A stretch of DNA of 19,653 nucleotides from an uncultured Collinsella sp. (GCA_900547125.1 URFU01000026.1:1-19653), one strand, 5' to 3'; positions 1 through 7,272 are shown, counted from the first letter of the stretch. Made by a program: numbers and translations. Notes: generated by a model not told the origin, from the letters alone.

Positions 1-1
1 T

Positions 2-901
2 TGTCGCAGCCCCGACCCGCGGTCACGAGCGGGGGCTCCTGTCGTTTCCGTGCCCTCGGATTGGGTCATAGTGTCTGAGGCAGCGGGGCGCGTCGGCGCC
101 GGGGAGCTCGACTTCGCGGTCGGCAGCACCAACGTGCGCGAGGTGAACGACGTCCTCGCCGCGATGGACGCCATGCGGACCTCCCTCGCCGAGTCGCTCG
201 AGGCCCGCTGGGCCGCGGAGCGGGGGCAGCGCGAGCAGGTGGCGTCACTCGCCCACGACCTCAAGACGCCGCTCACCGTGCTGCGCGCCAACGCAGACTT
301 CGTGGCGGAGGAGCTGGAAGACGAGAAAGACGCCGACCTCGCGGCCGCCGCGCGCGACATAGCCGGCAGCGTCGAAAGGCTCGACGGCTACGTGCGCCTG
401 CTCATCGAGGCCTCCCGCGGGTCCGGCGGGGCGGAGAGGGCCCCCATGCGGCCGGCCGAGCTCTGCGAGCAGGTCCTCGCCGAGGCCGCCCAGATCGCCC
501 GGGCGCGAGGCGTGACGCTCGACGCGGCCACGGGCCCCGCTGTCGCGGGCGCGCCCGAGGCCCCGCTCGACCGAACCACCCTGGCGCGAGCCGCCGCGAA
601 CCTCGTGGCCAACGCCGCCGAGCACGCGCGCTCGCGCGTGGCTGTCTCCTGCGACGTCGCGGGCGGGCGCCTCGTCATCGAGGTCGCCGACGACGGACCG
701 GGCTTCTCTCCCGCCGCCCTCGAACGCGGCTGCGAGCGCCTCTTCACAGACGACTCCTCCCGCTCCTCGCGCGACGGAGGCCGCCACTACGGGCTCGGCC
801 TCCACGCCGCCTCCGAGGCCGCGAGCGCCCACGGGGGCGGCGTCTCGCTCGCCAACAGCCCCTCGGGCGGCGCGGTGGCCACCATCGCGGTCCCCCTGTG
901 A
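2..901 (+). CDS. Sensor histidine kinase, 5'-partial (HAMP, DHp and ATPase domains)
   Basis: This is the cytoplasmic part of a two-component sensor kinase, which autophosphorylates a histidine and passes the phosphate to a response regulator. Counting from the GTG at 50, a HAMP-like segment covers residues about 8-50. The DHp helix carries the phospho-accepting H-box LAHDLKTPLTVL near residue 70. The ATPase domain shows the N-box (ANLVANAAEHA), the G1 box (VADDGPGF) and the G2 box (YGLGLH). The frame stays open to the left edge, so sensor and membrane segments should lie outside the window. The residues upstream of the HAMP part do not look like a membrane helix, and the GTG at 50 has no clear ribosome-binding site, so I treat the gene as 5'-partial; a 5' truncation cannot be excluded. 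The signal sensed and the partner regulator are not visible. The family call is firm; the start is not. Confidence 0.85.
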   Translation, partial: CRSPDPRSRAGAPVVSVPSDWVIVSEAAGRVGAGELDFAVGSTNVREVNDVLAAMDAMRTSLAESLEARWAAERGQREQVASLAHDLKTPLTVLRANADFVAEELEDEKDADLAAAARDIAGSVERLDGYVRLLIEASRGSGGAERAPMRPAELCEQVLAEAAQIARARGVTLDAATGPAVAGAPEAPLDRTTLARAAANLVANAAEHARSRVAVSCDVAGGRLVIEVADDGPGFSPAALERGCERLFTDDSSRSSRDGGRHYGLGLHAASEAASAHGGGVSLANSPSGGAVATIAVPL

Positions 902-988
902 GGGCCTAACGACTCAGGCCCTCACACCGGCGTGCCTCGCAACCAAACGCTTCCCGGATAATAATGCCCGTTGCGGGGATCGCCCTGG

Positions 989-1183
989 CTAGTCGCCGCC
1001 CATGTGCATGAGCATGTCGGCGATGCGAGTCGCCATCTCGTCCGCCGCCGCACGGATGTTGGCGACCCAGGACGCAAGGCCGGCCTGATCGGATGCCTCC
1101 GCCTCAAGCACGTCGCAGTTCGCGGTCACCGCCATGAGCGGGGTGACGAGGTCGTGCGAGGCGGTGCAAACGAATGTTGATGT
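989..1183 (-). pseudogene. Fragment of a second histidine kinase (DHp domain only)
   Basis: On the minus strand, between a TGA at 1184-1186 and a TAG at 989-991, the 64 codons include FVCTASHDLVTPLMAVTANCDVL. This matches the H-box region of histidine kinases (phospho-accepting His followed by D-L-x-T-P-L). It is followed by a second DHp-like helix rich in Ala and Met. There is no start codon with a ribosome-binding site, no HAMP domain and no ATPase domain. I read it as a decayed kinase remnant. It lies opposite in strand to the kinase at the left edge, so it is not the tail of that gene. The call rests on motif recognition only. Confidence 0.5.
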
Positions 1184-1248
1184 TCACTAAGAAGTGGTCC
1201 GAGTGATCACTGGGAAATAAGCACCGTGAGCACGAAAAAATGAGCAGT

Positions 1249-1317
1249 TTAAGCAAGAGGGCCGCGCCCCGGGGACTTGCCGAATCTGCCCACGGCGTCA
1301 AACTCGTCCATCTCCAT
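1249..1317 (-). other. Possible 22-aa ORF behind the DUF2958 gene
   Basis: An ATG at 1315-1317 sits after a GGGGAGG sequence with a spacing suitable for ribosome binding. The ORF runs 22 codons (starting MEMDEF) to a TAA at 1249-1251. It begins only a few bases after the DUF2958 stop, as the next gene of an operon would. It resembles no family I know. It may be the stump of a larger gene cut at the junction with the kinase debris, or it may be chance. Confidence 0.2.
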
Positions 1318-1321
1318 GGAG

Positions 1322-1711
1322 CTACCTCCCCTTGACGGCGCTAAGCGGCTTCGGCTCGAAGTGCTCGTCGCGCTCGACGGCGGCGAACCCCATCTGGCGG
1401 TTCAGCTCGGCCATCTCCTTGATGCTGAAGTAGCCGAGCTCGTCGTCGTAGCCCTCGACGAGGCCGAACGCCTCGTCCGTCCCATCGAACTCGAGCAGCC
1501 ACCAGTCCCATCCGTTCACTCACGAGAAGTAGTGGACGCATACCGTGGGGTCTTCCGCGCCGTCTTGCTCATAGAGCCTCGGCAGCCCCTCCGCAATCTC
1601 CCTCGTCATCAGCTCCTGCATGTCTTCCTCCGTTTCCGGGCACGCTGCCCTGAACATCTCGCCCTTGCGGGCAAAGCCGCACCGGAGCGAAGACGGGTCA
1701 AGGGAGTCCAT
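1322..1711 (-). pseudogene. DUF2958 protein, interrupted by an in-frame TGA
   Basis: DUF2958 proteins are small, of unknown function, and common on conjugative elements and phages. The first half (from ATG 1711, after GGTGGAGG) contains LMTREIAEGLPRLYEQDGAEDPTVCVHYFS, which matches the start of the family. After a TGA at 1520-1522, the same frame continues directly with NGWDWWLLEFDG, then the family's C-terminal block ELGYFSIKEMAEL and FEPKPLS. The two halves are in one frame with nothing else missing, so a single substitution to TGA explains the break. The TGA is followed immediately by GTG, so separate translation of the second half is conceivable, but it has no ribosome-binding site. I infer a recently inactivated remnant of a mobile element. 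Confidence 0.65.
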
Positions 1712-1868
1712 GACGACCTCCACCAACCGGAGCGGAGCGGAGGTTTGTGCGGGGTCTCATGGGCCCCTTGACGCGGCGTAGCGGAGGTGCCACCCACGTA
1801 ACGGATACGAGGTCATGACCGGCGAATGCCACCGAAACGCTTGAAAACATTGGTCAAGACTGAAGAGA

Positions 1869-1895
1869 GGCGGCCGCCCCTAACGGACGGCCGCC
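1869..1895 (-). terminator. Hairpin terminator behind the restriction operon
   Basis: An 8-bp GC-only stem (GGCGGCCG pairing with CGGCCGCC), extended by two further pairs past one mismatch, encloses a CTAAC-type loop. On the minus strand it lies about 70 bases after the stop of the res gene and is followed by a T-rich CTCTCTT rather than a clean U-tract. It is a likely terminator for the operon. The opposite direction is also possible. Confidence 0.5.
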
Positions 1896-1963
1896 TTAGC
1901 GAGCCTTACTAATTCGGTTCTGGTATATGATCCGAGACGCCCGCCAGGCAAATCCCGACAATC

Positions 1964-4873
1964 CTAGTGATAGTCGTTTGCGAAGGAGCCGTAGAAGAGC
2001 GCCTTACAGTCGACATCGCTGTAGCCCATCACGGCATCCTGCACATCGGATCGCAAGAGGTTGAGCACCTTGTACACGCCCTCGCCCATATCCCCGACGA
2101 AGAGTACCTGCTTGAACACATCGGGATAATCGCGCAGATAGGTCACATAGCCCCTAAGCTTTGCTAGCGTGTCGCCGAGGAACTCGCCATGAGGGTCAAC
2201 GATGGACGGCCTGATGACGCCCGCTGCATCCTTCACGAAGAAGAGGAAGTCTGGATGCAGGGCCTTGCGTCCCACCGAAGACATGTACGGAATCGAAAAC
2301 GCCTTAGCAGACATGCTGCCCGACGGATTGCGATAGAAGGCAACCGTGCGATTCTTTGCCAATTCGTTCCTAACGATATAGTCTTCCGCCGGGTTCAGGT
2401 CGAGCGGGCAGAGGCCGTCCTCTTTCTGCACGATATGGCACGGATATTTAGCGAAGTCGTCCGACGTGCTGGTAGACGTGGGCCACTCTATCTTTGTGAG
2501 GCGCTTGCCTTCGGTTTCACGGGCCAGCTCGTCGTAGCGCTGCTTTGCCGCGTCGTTAAGGTAGTCATAATCGCCAGATCCATCGACCTTATCGAAGTAT
2601 TCCTTTCGGCATTGAGCCGCCCAGCCCTCGAGCGCATCAACGATGGCCTGCGTGCGCACCGCTGCGGCAAGGCGCAGGTCGCACTCGGGCCGCCCAAGCT
2701 CCTTGAAGTTGGCGCGACGATACTCATTCGCAAACTCCTTAGTGAAATGCATGTCGGCGTCGCGGGCGGCCTTTCTGAGGCCCTCGGCGTCCGTGCGGGC
2801 CTCCTCCTGCTCCTGGTCCTCGGTCTCGTTGAGCTTGTCGAGCGTGATCTTGACGGTCTCGGCAACCTCTACGTCGTGTTTGGCTTCGTGGTACTCGTCC
2901 TCGTTAGCAACGATGCATCCCTTGAGCTTCTGGACGAACTGTTTTTTCACGTCGGCCGCGGCATTGACATCGAGGCCAGTCTCGACAAGCAGAGTCGCCG
3001 TCTTAACCAGGCTCTGGAATTCGTTCCTGGCCTTTTTCGGAATGCGCTGCACGGGGATGGAATCGAAGGCTGTGCGGATGCCCTGCCACTCCTGATGCGT
3101 GAAAGACTGCTCGCGATTGGTGGGCGGCTTGGGCTTTGCCATGGGCACGGGTATTACGACCGAGACGGGCTGGGTCGGCTCGGTCTGTGCGGAACTTGGC
3201 TCAGGTGTCGCAGGTTGCTGCGGGGCAGACGCTGCAACGTAGTTGCCCGTTGCGGGCTGAGGCGCCAGCTCCGCTTCTGGCGCCGGGACGTCGACGGGCC
3301 TGACCGCCGAGGCAAGCGAGGGCTGCGCTCCCTGCATGTCCAACGGCTCCTGAATCGCTATGCCGGCAAGCGGCGCCTGGTAGCCGGGTTGTGCCTGCCG
3401 CGCCGCCTCGATGGCTTTCTCGTTCTCCTCGTACGCCTTGAGCTCCTGTTGGTAGTCGGCTTCGGACTTGGGCGCAGCCGCCGTGATGGTCACGGGGTTG
3501 AGAACGATGTTCTGCTTGCCGATGGAGCTCTCGCCCATGTCGTCCTTGCGGCCCATGAGGTAGTCAACCACGTCCTGAGTGCTCTCGGGATTGAACTGGG
3601 GCAGGTAGCAGGCGACGGAGTTCAAAAGATCATCGGATTCGATGCGCCGCGCAAGTGGAGTGCGTACCATACGTCCCACGAGCTGTGCGATATAGGTCGA
3701 GTCCGAACGCCTGCGCTGCGAGAAGATGACCTCCGCTCGCGGGCAGTCCCATCCGTTGGAGATAGCCTCCTTGGCGAAGAGCACGCGAATGCGCGAGGTG
3801 TCCTGAACGAACTCGGGTTCGATATAGGGAATAAGGTATTTTCCCGCCGCGATGTCCTTATGCTCGCCGAAGACGTTGGCGAACGACATCGCCTCGGAAA
3901 GGCCGGGGACCAGGCCCGTGATCTGGTCGCACATCTCAGCCAGGGCCGAGTTGCTCACGTTGTCCGCCGCTTGGATGAGCAGCAGCGGCTTGACGGGGCT
4001 CTCGCCCTCACGGGCACAGTACTCGCCCCATTCGCGGCAAGTCAGGGCATAGCGCTCGCACGCCATAGTGAGGTACTGGTGCTCGACCGGGTCGTCCTTC
4101 TCTGGCACGCGCAACTCGATGATGTCCTTGAGCAGACCTGACTCCTGGACCTCGCGAGGGGGCACAGCGACCTTTGGCATACGTACGCGATCGGCGCGCT
4201 GGTCCATGGCCGCCTCGAACCTCTGCGGCGTGGCAGAGACCCCGACGACGATGGGCATCGCTGCACGGCCGTCGAGCCCATCAATGAGGCTGGCGTAGAT
4301 CGTCGCGGTGCCGCGCTCGCTCGAGGCATTGGCCCCCAGACCGCGATGGGCCTCGTCTATTAACAGATAGAGGTTACGCTCCGGGTCCCTGATGGTGCGG
4401 TCAAGGATGTCCCAGAACACGCGGCCGGAGTTGGCCTCACTACCCTTGGTGAGCAGGCCGTTCTTACTGAGTAGGTCCTTGCTGAGGAAATAGACGTGGC
4501 GCGGCTCGAGAATGTCGTGCGCGGCTCCGAAGTCGTTGGTAATTGTGACCAGGTGGCGCCTGTCAAGGATGCTGTCTGCCAGCTTGTCCGCCACGTTTGA
4601 GAAACGCACGCTCGTCTGCTCGTTCAGGCTCGGGGAATCCGAGAGCCAAAGAACGACGGCATTCTCGTCGGGCATGAGGCTCAGATCGTCGTCTCCGAAG
4701 AAGAGCGCTTCGATCGTCGCTGCGCACATGACCGTTTTGCCCGATCCCGTGGGAGATGCGAGGCATATCGAGGACAGCTCGCCGTCCTGCTCGTAGCGTC
4801 GGCGCATCGACTGCAACTTGTTCACCAGGTTCGCGACCGCACCGGCTTGGAAATCCTTAAGTTCGACTCTCAT
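1964..4873 (-). CDS. res: Type III restriction enzyme, Res subunit (helicase/nuclease)
   Basis: Res is the ATP-dependent DNA translocase and endonuclease that works with Mod in a type III restriction-modification complex. The 969 residues show an SF2 helicase core: Walker A SPTGSGKT at about 40-47, DEAH at 173-176, SAT at 213-215, NGWDCPRAEV at about 373-382 and QLVGRMVR at about 397-404. A Pro/Ala/Gln-rich linker occupies about 495-588. The C-terminus has HPDF at 873-876 and SIVDPHG at about 891-897. This resembles the PD-(D/E)xK nuclease layout, but with His where the usual Lys stands. I chose the ATG at 4873 (MRVELKDFQ) because it has a GTGAGG ribosome-binding site and starts two bases after the mod stop (TAAACATG), so translation is probably coupled. 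An upstream in-frame extension lies inside mod and is rejected. Confidence 0.9.
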   Translation of the reverse strand: MRVELKDFQAGAVANLVNKLQSMRRRYEQDGELSSICLASPTGSGKTVMCAATIEALFFGDDDLSLMPDENAVVLWLSDSPSLNEQTSVRFSNVADKLADSILDRRHLVTITNDFGAAHDILEPRHVYFLSKDLLSKNGLLTKGSEANSGRVFWDILDRTIRDPERNLYLLIDEAHRGLGANASSERGTATIYASLIDGLDGRAAMPIVVGVSATPQRFEAAMDQRADRVRMPKVAVPPREVQESGLLKDIIELRVPEKDDPVEHQYLTMACERYALTCREWGEYCAREGESPVKPLLLIQAADNVSNSALAEMCDQITGLVPGLSEAMSFANVFGEHKDIAAGKYLIPYIEPEFVQDTSRIRVLFAKEAISNGWDCPRAEVIFSQRRRSDSTYIAQLVGRMVRTPLARRIESDDLLNSVACYLPQFNPESTQDVVDYLMGRKDDMGESSIGKQNIVLNPVTITAAAPKSEADYQQELKAYEENEKAIEAARQAQPGYQAPLAGIAIQEPLDMQGAQPSLASAVRPVDVPAPEAELAPQPATGNYVAASAPQQPATPEPSSAQTEPTQPVSVVIPVPMAKPKPPTNREQSFTHQEWQGIRTAFDSIPVQRIPKKARNEFQSLVKTATLLVETGLDVNAAADVKKQFVQKLKGCIVANEDEYHEAKHDVEVAETVKITLDKLNETEDQEQEEARTDAEGLRKAARDADMHFTKEFANEYRRANFKELGRPECDLRLAAAVRTQAIVDALEGWAAQCRKEYFDKVDGSGDYDYLNDAAKQRYDELARETEGKRLTKIEWPTSTSTSDDFAKYPCHIVQKEDGLCPLDLNPAEDYIVRNELAKNRTVAFYRNPSGSMSAKAFSIPYMSSVGRKALHPDFLFFVKDAAGVIRPSIVDPHGEFLGDTLAKLRGYVTYLRDYPDVFKQVLFVGDMGEGVYKVLNLLRSDVQDAVMGYSDVDCKALFYGSFANDYH

Positions 4874-4875
4874 GT

Positions 4876-6783
4876 TTACCTCACCGCATCCTCGGCGGCA
4901 ATCTTGAACGATTGCAGGTAGTTCTCGTACAGGCGGACGACGTCGAGCCCAGGCAGTTGTGCCTTGACGGAGGCGTATCGAGCCGTGTCGTCCGTGATCA
5001 CATAGGCGCACCCTATGCTGGCATTCTGCTTGACGGCGTCTATGAAAGCGCCGACCGAAGCAAAGTCGAAGAGGACGGCGTAGGCGTCGGCCATGGCAAA
5101 GCCCGGCTGCTCGTGCTTGATGATGCTGCCACGCGAACCAGCGCGCAGCCAGAGCAGGGGCGCGATCTCCTCGAAGGCCACGCCCAGCTCGACGGCGTCC
5201 GGGTCTTCGTAGGTGAGGTCAAAGAAGACGGCATTTTCCTCGAAGCCGTCGGCCATGGGGAACTCGTCGGTGAACTTGTAGTCACCCTTGATGGAATCGC
5301 CCTCGGGCGTCTTGCCCGTGATGGCCGCCGTGACGCGTGGTTTGGTAACGTACTGGCAGATGCCCAGCGCCTCCCATTCGAGGTCGCCCTGGCGAAGACC
5401 GCGCTTGGTGAGCTTTTTGGATTCGTCCTCGGAGACCTCGTTGTTCGTGACGCTGATGGAGCGCCTGCGCCCGCCGTCCTGATGATTCAGGCGCATGACG
5501 GCATGGGCCGTGGTGCCCGACCCCGAGAAGAAATCGACCACAAGGGCGTTGGGCTTGTTGGCGACAAAAAAGCGAATGGTGTCTTCGACGGCATAGAGGG
5601 ACTTTGGGAATGGGAAGCTGCGGTTTGGAATCATTTTTCTCAGCATACCGGAGCCATTTCTGGATGCATCGTGCGATGCGATGCGCCACTGCGTACTGGG
5701 AATGTAATTCGCTTCATAGTTGCTGTCGTCAACAATAACCGAACCGTCAGCACGGCGGCCAATTATTGGAAATAGCCCGCTTTCTACCTTTTTCTGTTCT
5801 CCGCTCTTCAGGTATGAAATCGCCATACCCCGTTCGGTAAATCGACCCAACTTAACAAAACCCTTTTCTAAGGCAACTCGAAGAGCTGCCTGGGAAATTT
5901 GCCAGTTTCCTTCAGCCCCGTTCGTCCTTATTGGCCATACTGTCTTACATCCTGGGCAAGATGGAACATCCTCCCTCGATTCGTCACGAGAAAGTGATGC
6001 CCCTATATGGTCGATTTTGCCCCCATCTTCTTTTACATATATGGGATAGAACAGATTGGGCCTATCGGACCTTAGACTATTGGTTCCTGTCCTCATCAAA
6101 GAGTTCCAGTGCAATTTACCTTTGCAAGAATTGTTGACCCCACCTAACCAGTCGTCGCCGAGGGGGACCTTCTTGGGACCGGCCTCTCCGAAATAGACGA
6201 AATAGATATACTCATCTGATCTCGCAAATTCCCCCTGGCGAGCAACGCCAGCGGGGTTAATTACCGAAGAGACCATTTGTATGCGGCTGCCTGGATATAT
6301 CCTCTCAAGCAACAGCCCCAAACGCGCGTACTCTTTCTCATCAATTGTCACGATGAGCACCGAATCATTGGGGTTGAGCAGCTGCTTGGCGAGCTTGAGG
6401 CGGCGCTCCATGAAGGCAAGCCACTTGGAGTGGCGATAGGCGTCGGAGCCGTCGACGTAATCGTTGTTGTATTTCCAGTCGCGAGCGCCAGTGTTATAGG
6501 GCGGGTCAATATATATGCAGTCCGCTTTGCCTGCATAGGCAAAGGCCAAGGTTTCAAGAGCATGGTAGTTTTCGCCGTTGATGACTACTTGATAGGGCTT
6601 ATCGCCACCGCGCTCGACACGCCCAGTCTCTTTGAGGCCAGCATAAATCGGCTGGTCATATTCAGCAACAGGCACGACATCGTCGACAGCAACGGAGCGG
6701 GGCTCACATTCGTTTTCGTCATATGAGGGCAATTGATATGGCTTTAGATCAGCAACCCCCCCCGAACGGCATTTACCAACCAT
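4876..6783 (-). CDS. mod: Type III DNA adenine methyltransferase, Mod (catalytic part, out of frame with its N-terminus)
   Basis: Mod recognises the target DNA, methylates adenine N6 and guides Res. Counting from the ATG at 6783, motif IV DPPYNTG is at 93-99 and the SAM-binding motif I VVDFFSGSGTTAHAV is at about 415-429. Motif IV before motif I defines the beta class typical of type III Mod. The region between, about residues 170-385, is the expected target recognition domain and includes the VWPIRTNGAEGNWQ block often seen in these proteins. The start shown is only the first ATG of this frame: it lacks a ribosome-binding site. The true N-terminus is encoded by the overlapping ORF at 6744-7019 in another frame, the switch point being a G8 run. 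Res follows after two bases. In this sequence, full-length Mod should not be made without slippage. Confidence 0.9.
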   Translation of the reverse strand: MVGKCRSGGVADLKPYQLPSYDENECEPRSVAVDDVVPVAEYDQPIYAGLKETGRVERGGDKPYQVVINGENYHALETLAFAYAGKADCIYIDPPYNTGARDWKYNNDYVDGSDAYRHSKWLAFMERRLKLAKQLLNPNDSVLIVTIDEKEYARLGLLLERIYPGSRIQMVSSVINPAGVARQGEFARSDEYIYFVYFGEAGPKKVPLGDDWLGGVNNSCKGKLHWNSLMRTGTNSLRSDRPNLFYPIYVKEDGGKIDHIGASLSRDESREDVPSCPGCKTVWPIRTNGAEGNWQISQAALRVALEKGFVKLGRFTERGMAISYLKSGEQKKVESGLFPIIGRRADGSVIVDDSNYEANYIPSTQWRIASHDASRNGSGMLRKMIPNRSFPFPKSLYAVEDTIRFFVANKPNALVVDFFSGSGTTAHAVMRLNHQDGGRRRSISVTNNEVSEDESKKLTKRGLRQGDLEWEALGICQYVTKPRVTAAITGKTPEGDSIKGDYKFTDEFPMADGFEENAVFFDLTYEDPDAVELGVAFEEIAPLLWLRAGSRGSIIKHEQPGFAMADAYAVLFDFASVGAFIDAVKQNASIGCAYVITDDTARYASVKAQLPGLDVVRLYENYLQSFKIAAEDAVR

Positions 6784-7019
6784 AGCAGTTGGGAGCTAGA
6801 GTCCTCTTTTTTACCACGCTCGGGAAGCACCTGTACGACATCGCCCTCCATGATGGGTTTGCCATAAAGGCGAAGTCGCTCTGGACGATTGTGTTCAAAT
6901 ACAAGCCCAAACTGGCGCTGCGCCGCAAAGGCGCGGATGGCGGTAGCGAGCTGACGATCGCCCAGCTTGACAGCGCGATCAACAAGGTTCTGAACGACTG
7001 CTTGCGTCGTCTGAGACAT
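6744..7019 (-). CDS. N-terminal part of Mod, prematurely stopped after a G8 tract (phase-OFF)
   Basis: This 91-codon ORF starts MSQTTQAVVQNLVDRAVKLGDRQ and runs through FGLVFEHNRPERLRLYGKP and VVQVLPERGK. From memory of the family, such sequence is found at the N-terminus of this type of Mod protein. It ends ...VRGGLLI with a TAA at 6744-6746. The codons CGG GGG GGG TTG lie at the G8 run. With one more G they become CGG GGG GGG GTT GCT, entering the catalytic frame (VADLKPYQL). The ATG at 7017-7019 follows GGGGGAG with good spacing and shares one base with the stop of the upstream ribbon-helix-helix gene (GTGATG), suggesting translational coupling. A GTG three bases earlier is possible but too close to the ribosome-binding site. 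Alone, the peptide has no catalytic motif. Confidence 0.75.
   Translation of the reverse strand: MSQTTQAVVQNLVDRAVKLGDRQLATAIRAFAAQRQFGLVFEHNRPERLRLYGKPIMEGDVVQVLPERGKKEDSSSQLLWLVNAVRGGLLI
6756..6763 (-). repeat. G8 homopolymer, probable phase-variation switch in mod
   Basis: There are eight consecutive G on the coding (minus) strand, and the two halves of mod are in different frames on its two sides. Run lengths of 9 or 6 join them into one ORF of about 714 codons. Length 8 gives a stop four codons on, and length 7 gives an almost immediate TGA. Homopolymer slippage is a known mechanism for phase-variable type III mod genes, for example in Helicobacter. Confidence 0.75.
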
Positions 7020-7186
7020 CACTTCTCCCCCTTACACTTCTCGTCAATCCATTCGCGCAGGACTTTAGCCACCGTCTTATCCTGGCGCGCGGCATAGGAC
7101 TTAAGAGCCCGCTTATCCTCACGGGTTATCGAGAGCGTGAACTTATCCAGCTCCTTTTCGGCATGAACAGCCTGATCTTCCTCCAT
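7019..7186 (-). CDS. Small ribbon-helix-helix (CopG/Arc-like) protein, candidate regulator of the mod-res operon
   Basis: This 55-residue protein begins MEEDQAVHAEKELDKFTLSITREDKRALKSYAA and ends VAKVLREWIDEKCKGEK. The pattern of a short beta strand (KFTLSI), a helix with Leu and Ala spacing (REDKRALKSYAARQ), a turn and a second helix (TVAKVLREWIDE) matches the ribbon-helix-helix fold of CopG/Arc DNA-binding proteins. Such proteins bind short palindromes as dimers. The ATG at 7184-7186 follows GGAGGGG at good spacing, and the stop overlaps the mod start by one base. It is the first gene of the restriction operon, and a 22-bp palindrome sits over the predicted promoter just upstream. I infer autoregulation and control of mod-res. 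An antitoxin-like role is an alternative, but no toxin gene is next to it. Confidence 0.7.
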   Translation of the reverse strand: MEEDQAVHAEKELDKFTLSITREDKRALKSYAARQDKTVAKVLREWIDEKCKGEK

Positions 7187-7236
7187 GGTCGCCCCTCCGA
7201 ATTGACCTGTTCTACGTTCCTTAATTGACCGAAATC

Positions 7237-7265
7237 ATTTTACGGCAGAATACGTAATTACGTAA
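7237..7265 (-). promoter_or_regulatory. Predicted promoter of the RHH-mod-res operon
   Basis: On the minus strand, TTACGT (7265-7260) and TAAAAT (7242-7237) are separated by 17 bases and lie about 50 bases before the ATG of the small gene. The -10 matches consensus at five of six positions and the -35 is weak. The -35 lies inside the palindrome at 7251-7272, so a bound repressor would block polymerase. Confidence 0.4.
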
Positions 7266-7272
7266 TTACGTA
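7251..7272. promoter_or_regulatory. 22-bp perfect palindrome built from TACGTAAT repeats, candidate operator
   Basis: The 8-bp unit TACGTAAT is repeated two and three-quarter times, ending in TACGTA, and the whole 22 bases equal their own reverse complement. Tandem short palindromic half-sites are what ribbon-helix-helix dimers typically bind cooperatively. The position upstream of the small gene supports autoregulation. Confidence 0.5.

Noticed and set aside
1520..1522. TGA in the DUF2958 gene as a selenocysteine codon
   Set aside because: The position is not a known redox site in this family and I see no SECIS-like hairpin directly after it; a nonsense mutation is simpler.
2189..4141. Long plus-strand ORF opposite res (650 codons)
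   Set aside because: It lies antisense to a gene with clear helicase motifs, has no ribosome-binding site, and its Leu/Arg-rich translation is typical of a shadow frame in GC-rich DNA.
4874..5011. N-terminal extension of Res into mod
   Set aside because: The extra 46 residues have no helicase-family character and are antiphase to mod codons. The ATG at 4873 has a ribosome-binding site and the normal family start.
4876..6783. Mod as a complete 635-aa protein starting at the ATG at 6783
   Set aside because: No ribosome-binding site precedes this ATG. The upstream ORF in the other frame has one, overlaps it, and encodes what looks like the family N-terminus; the G8 run explains the frame change.
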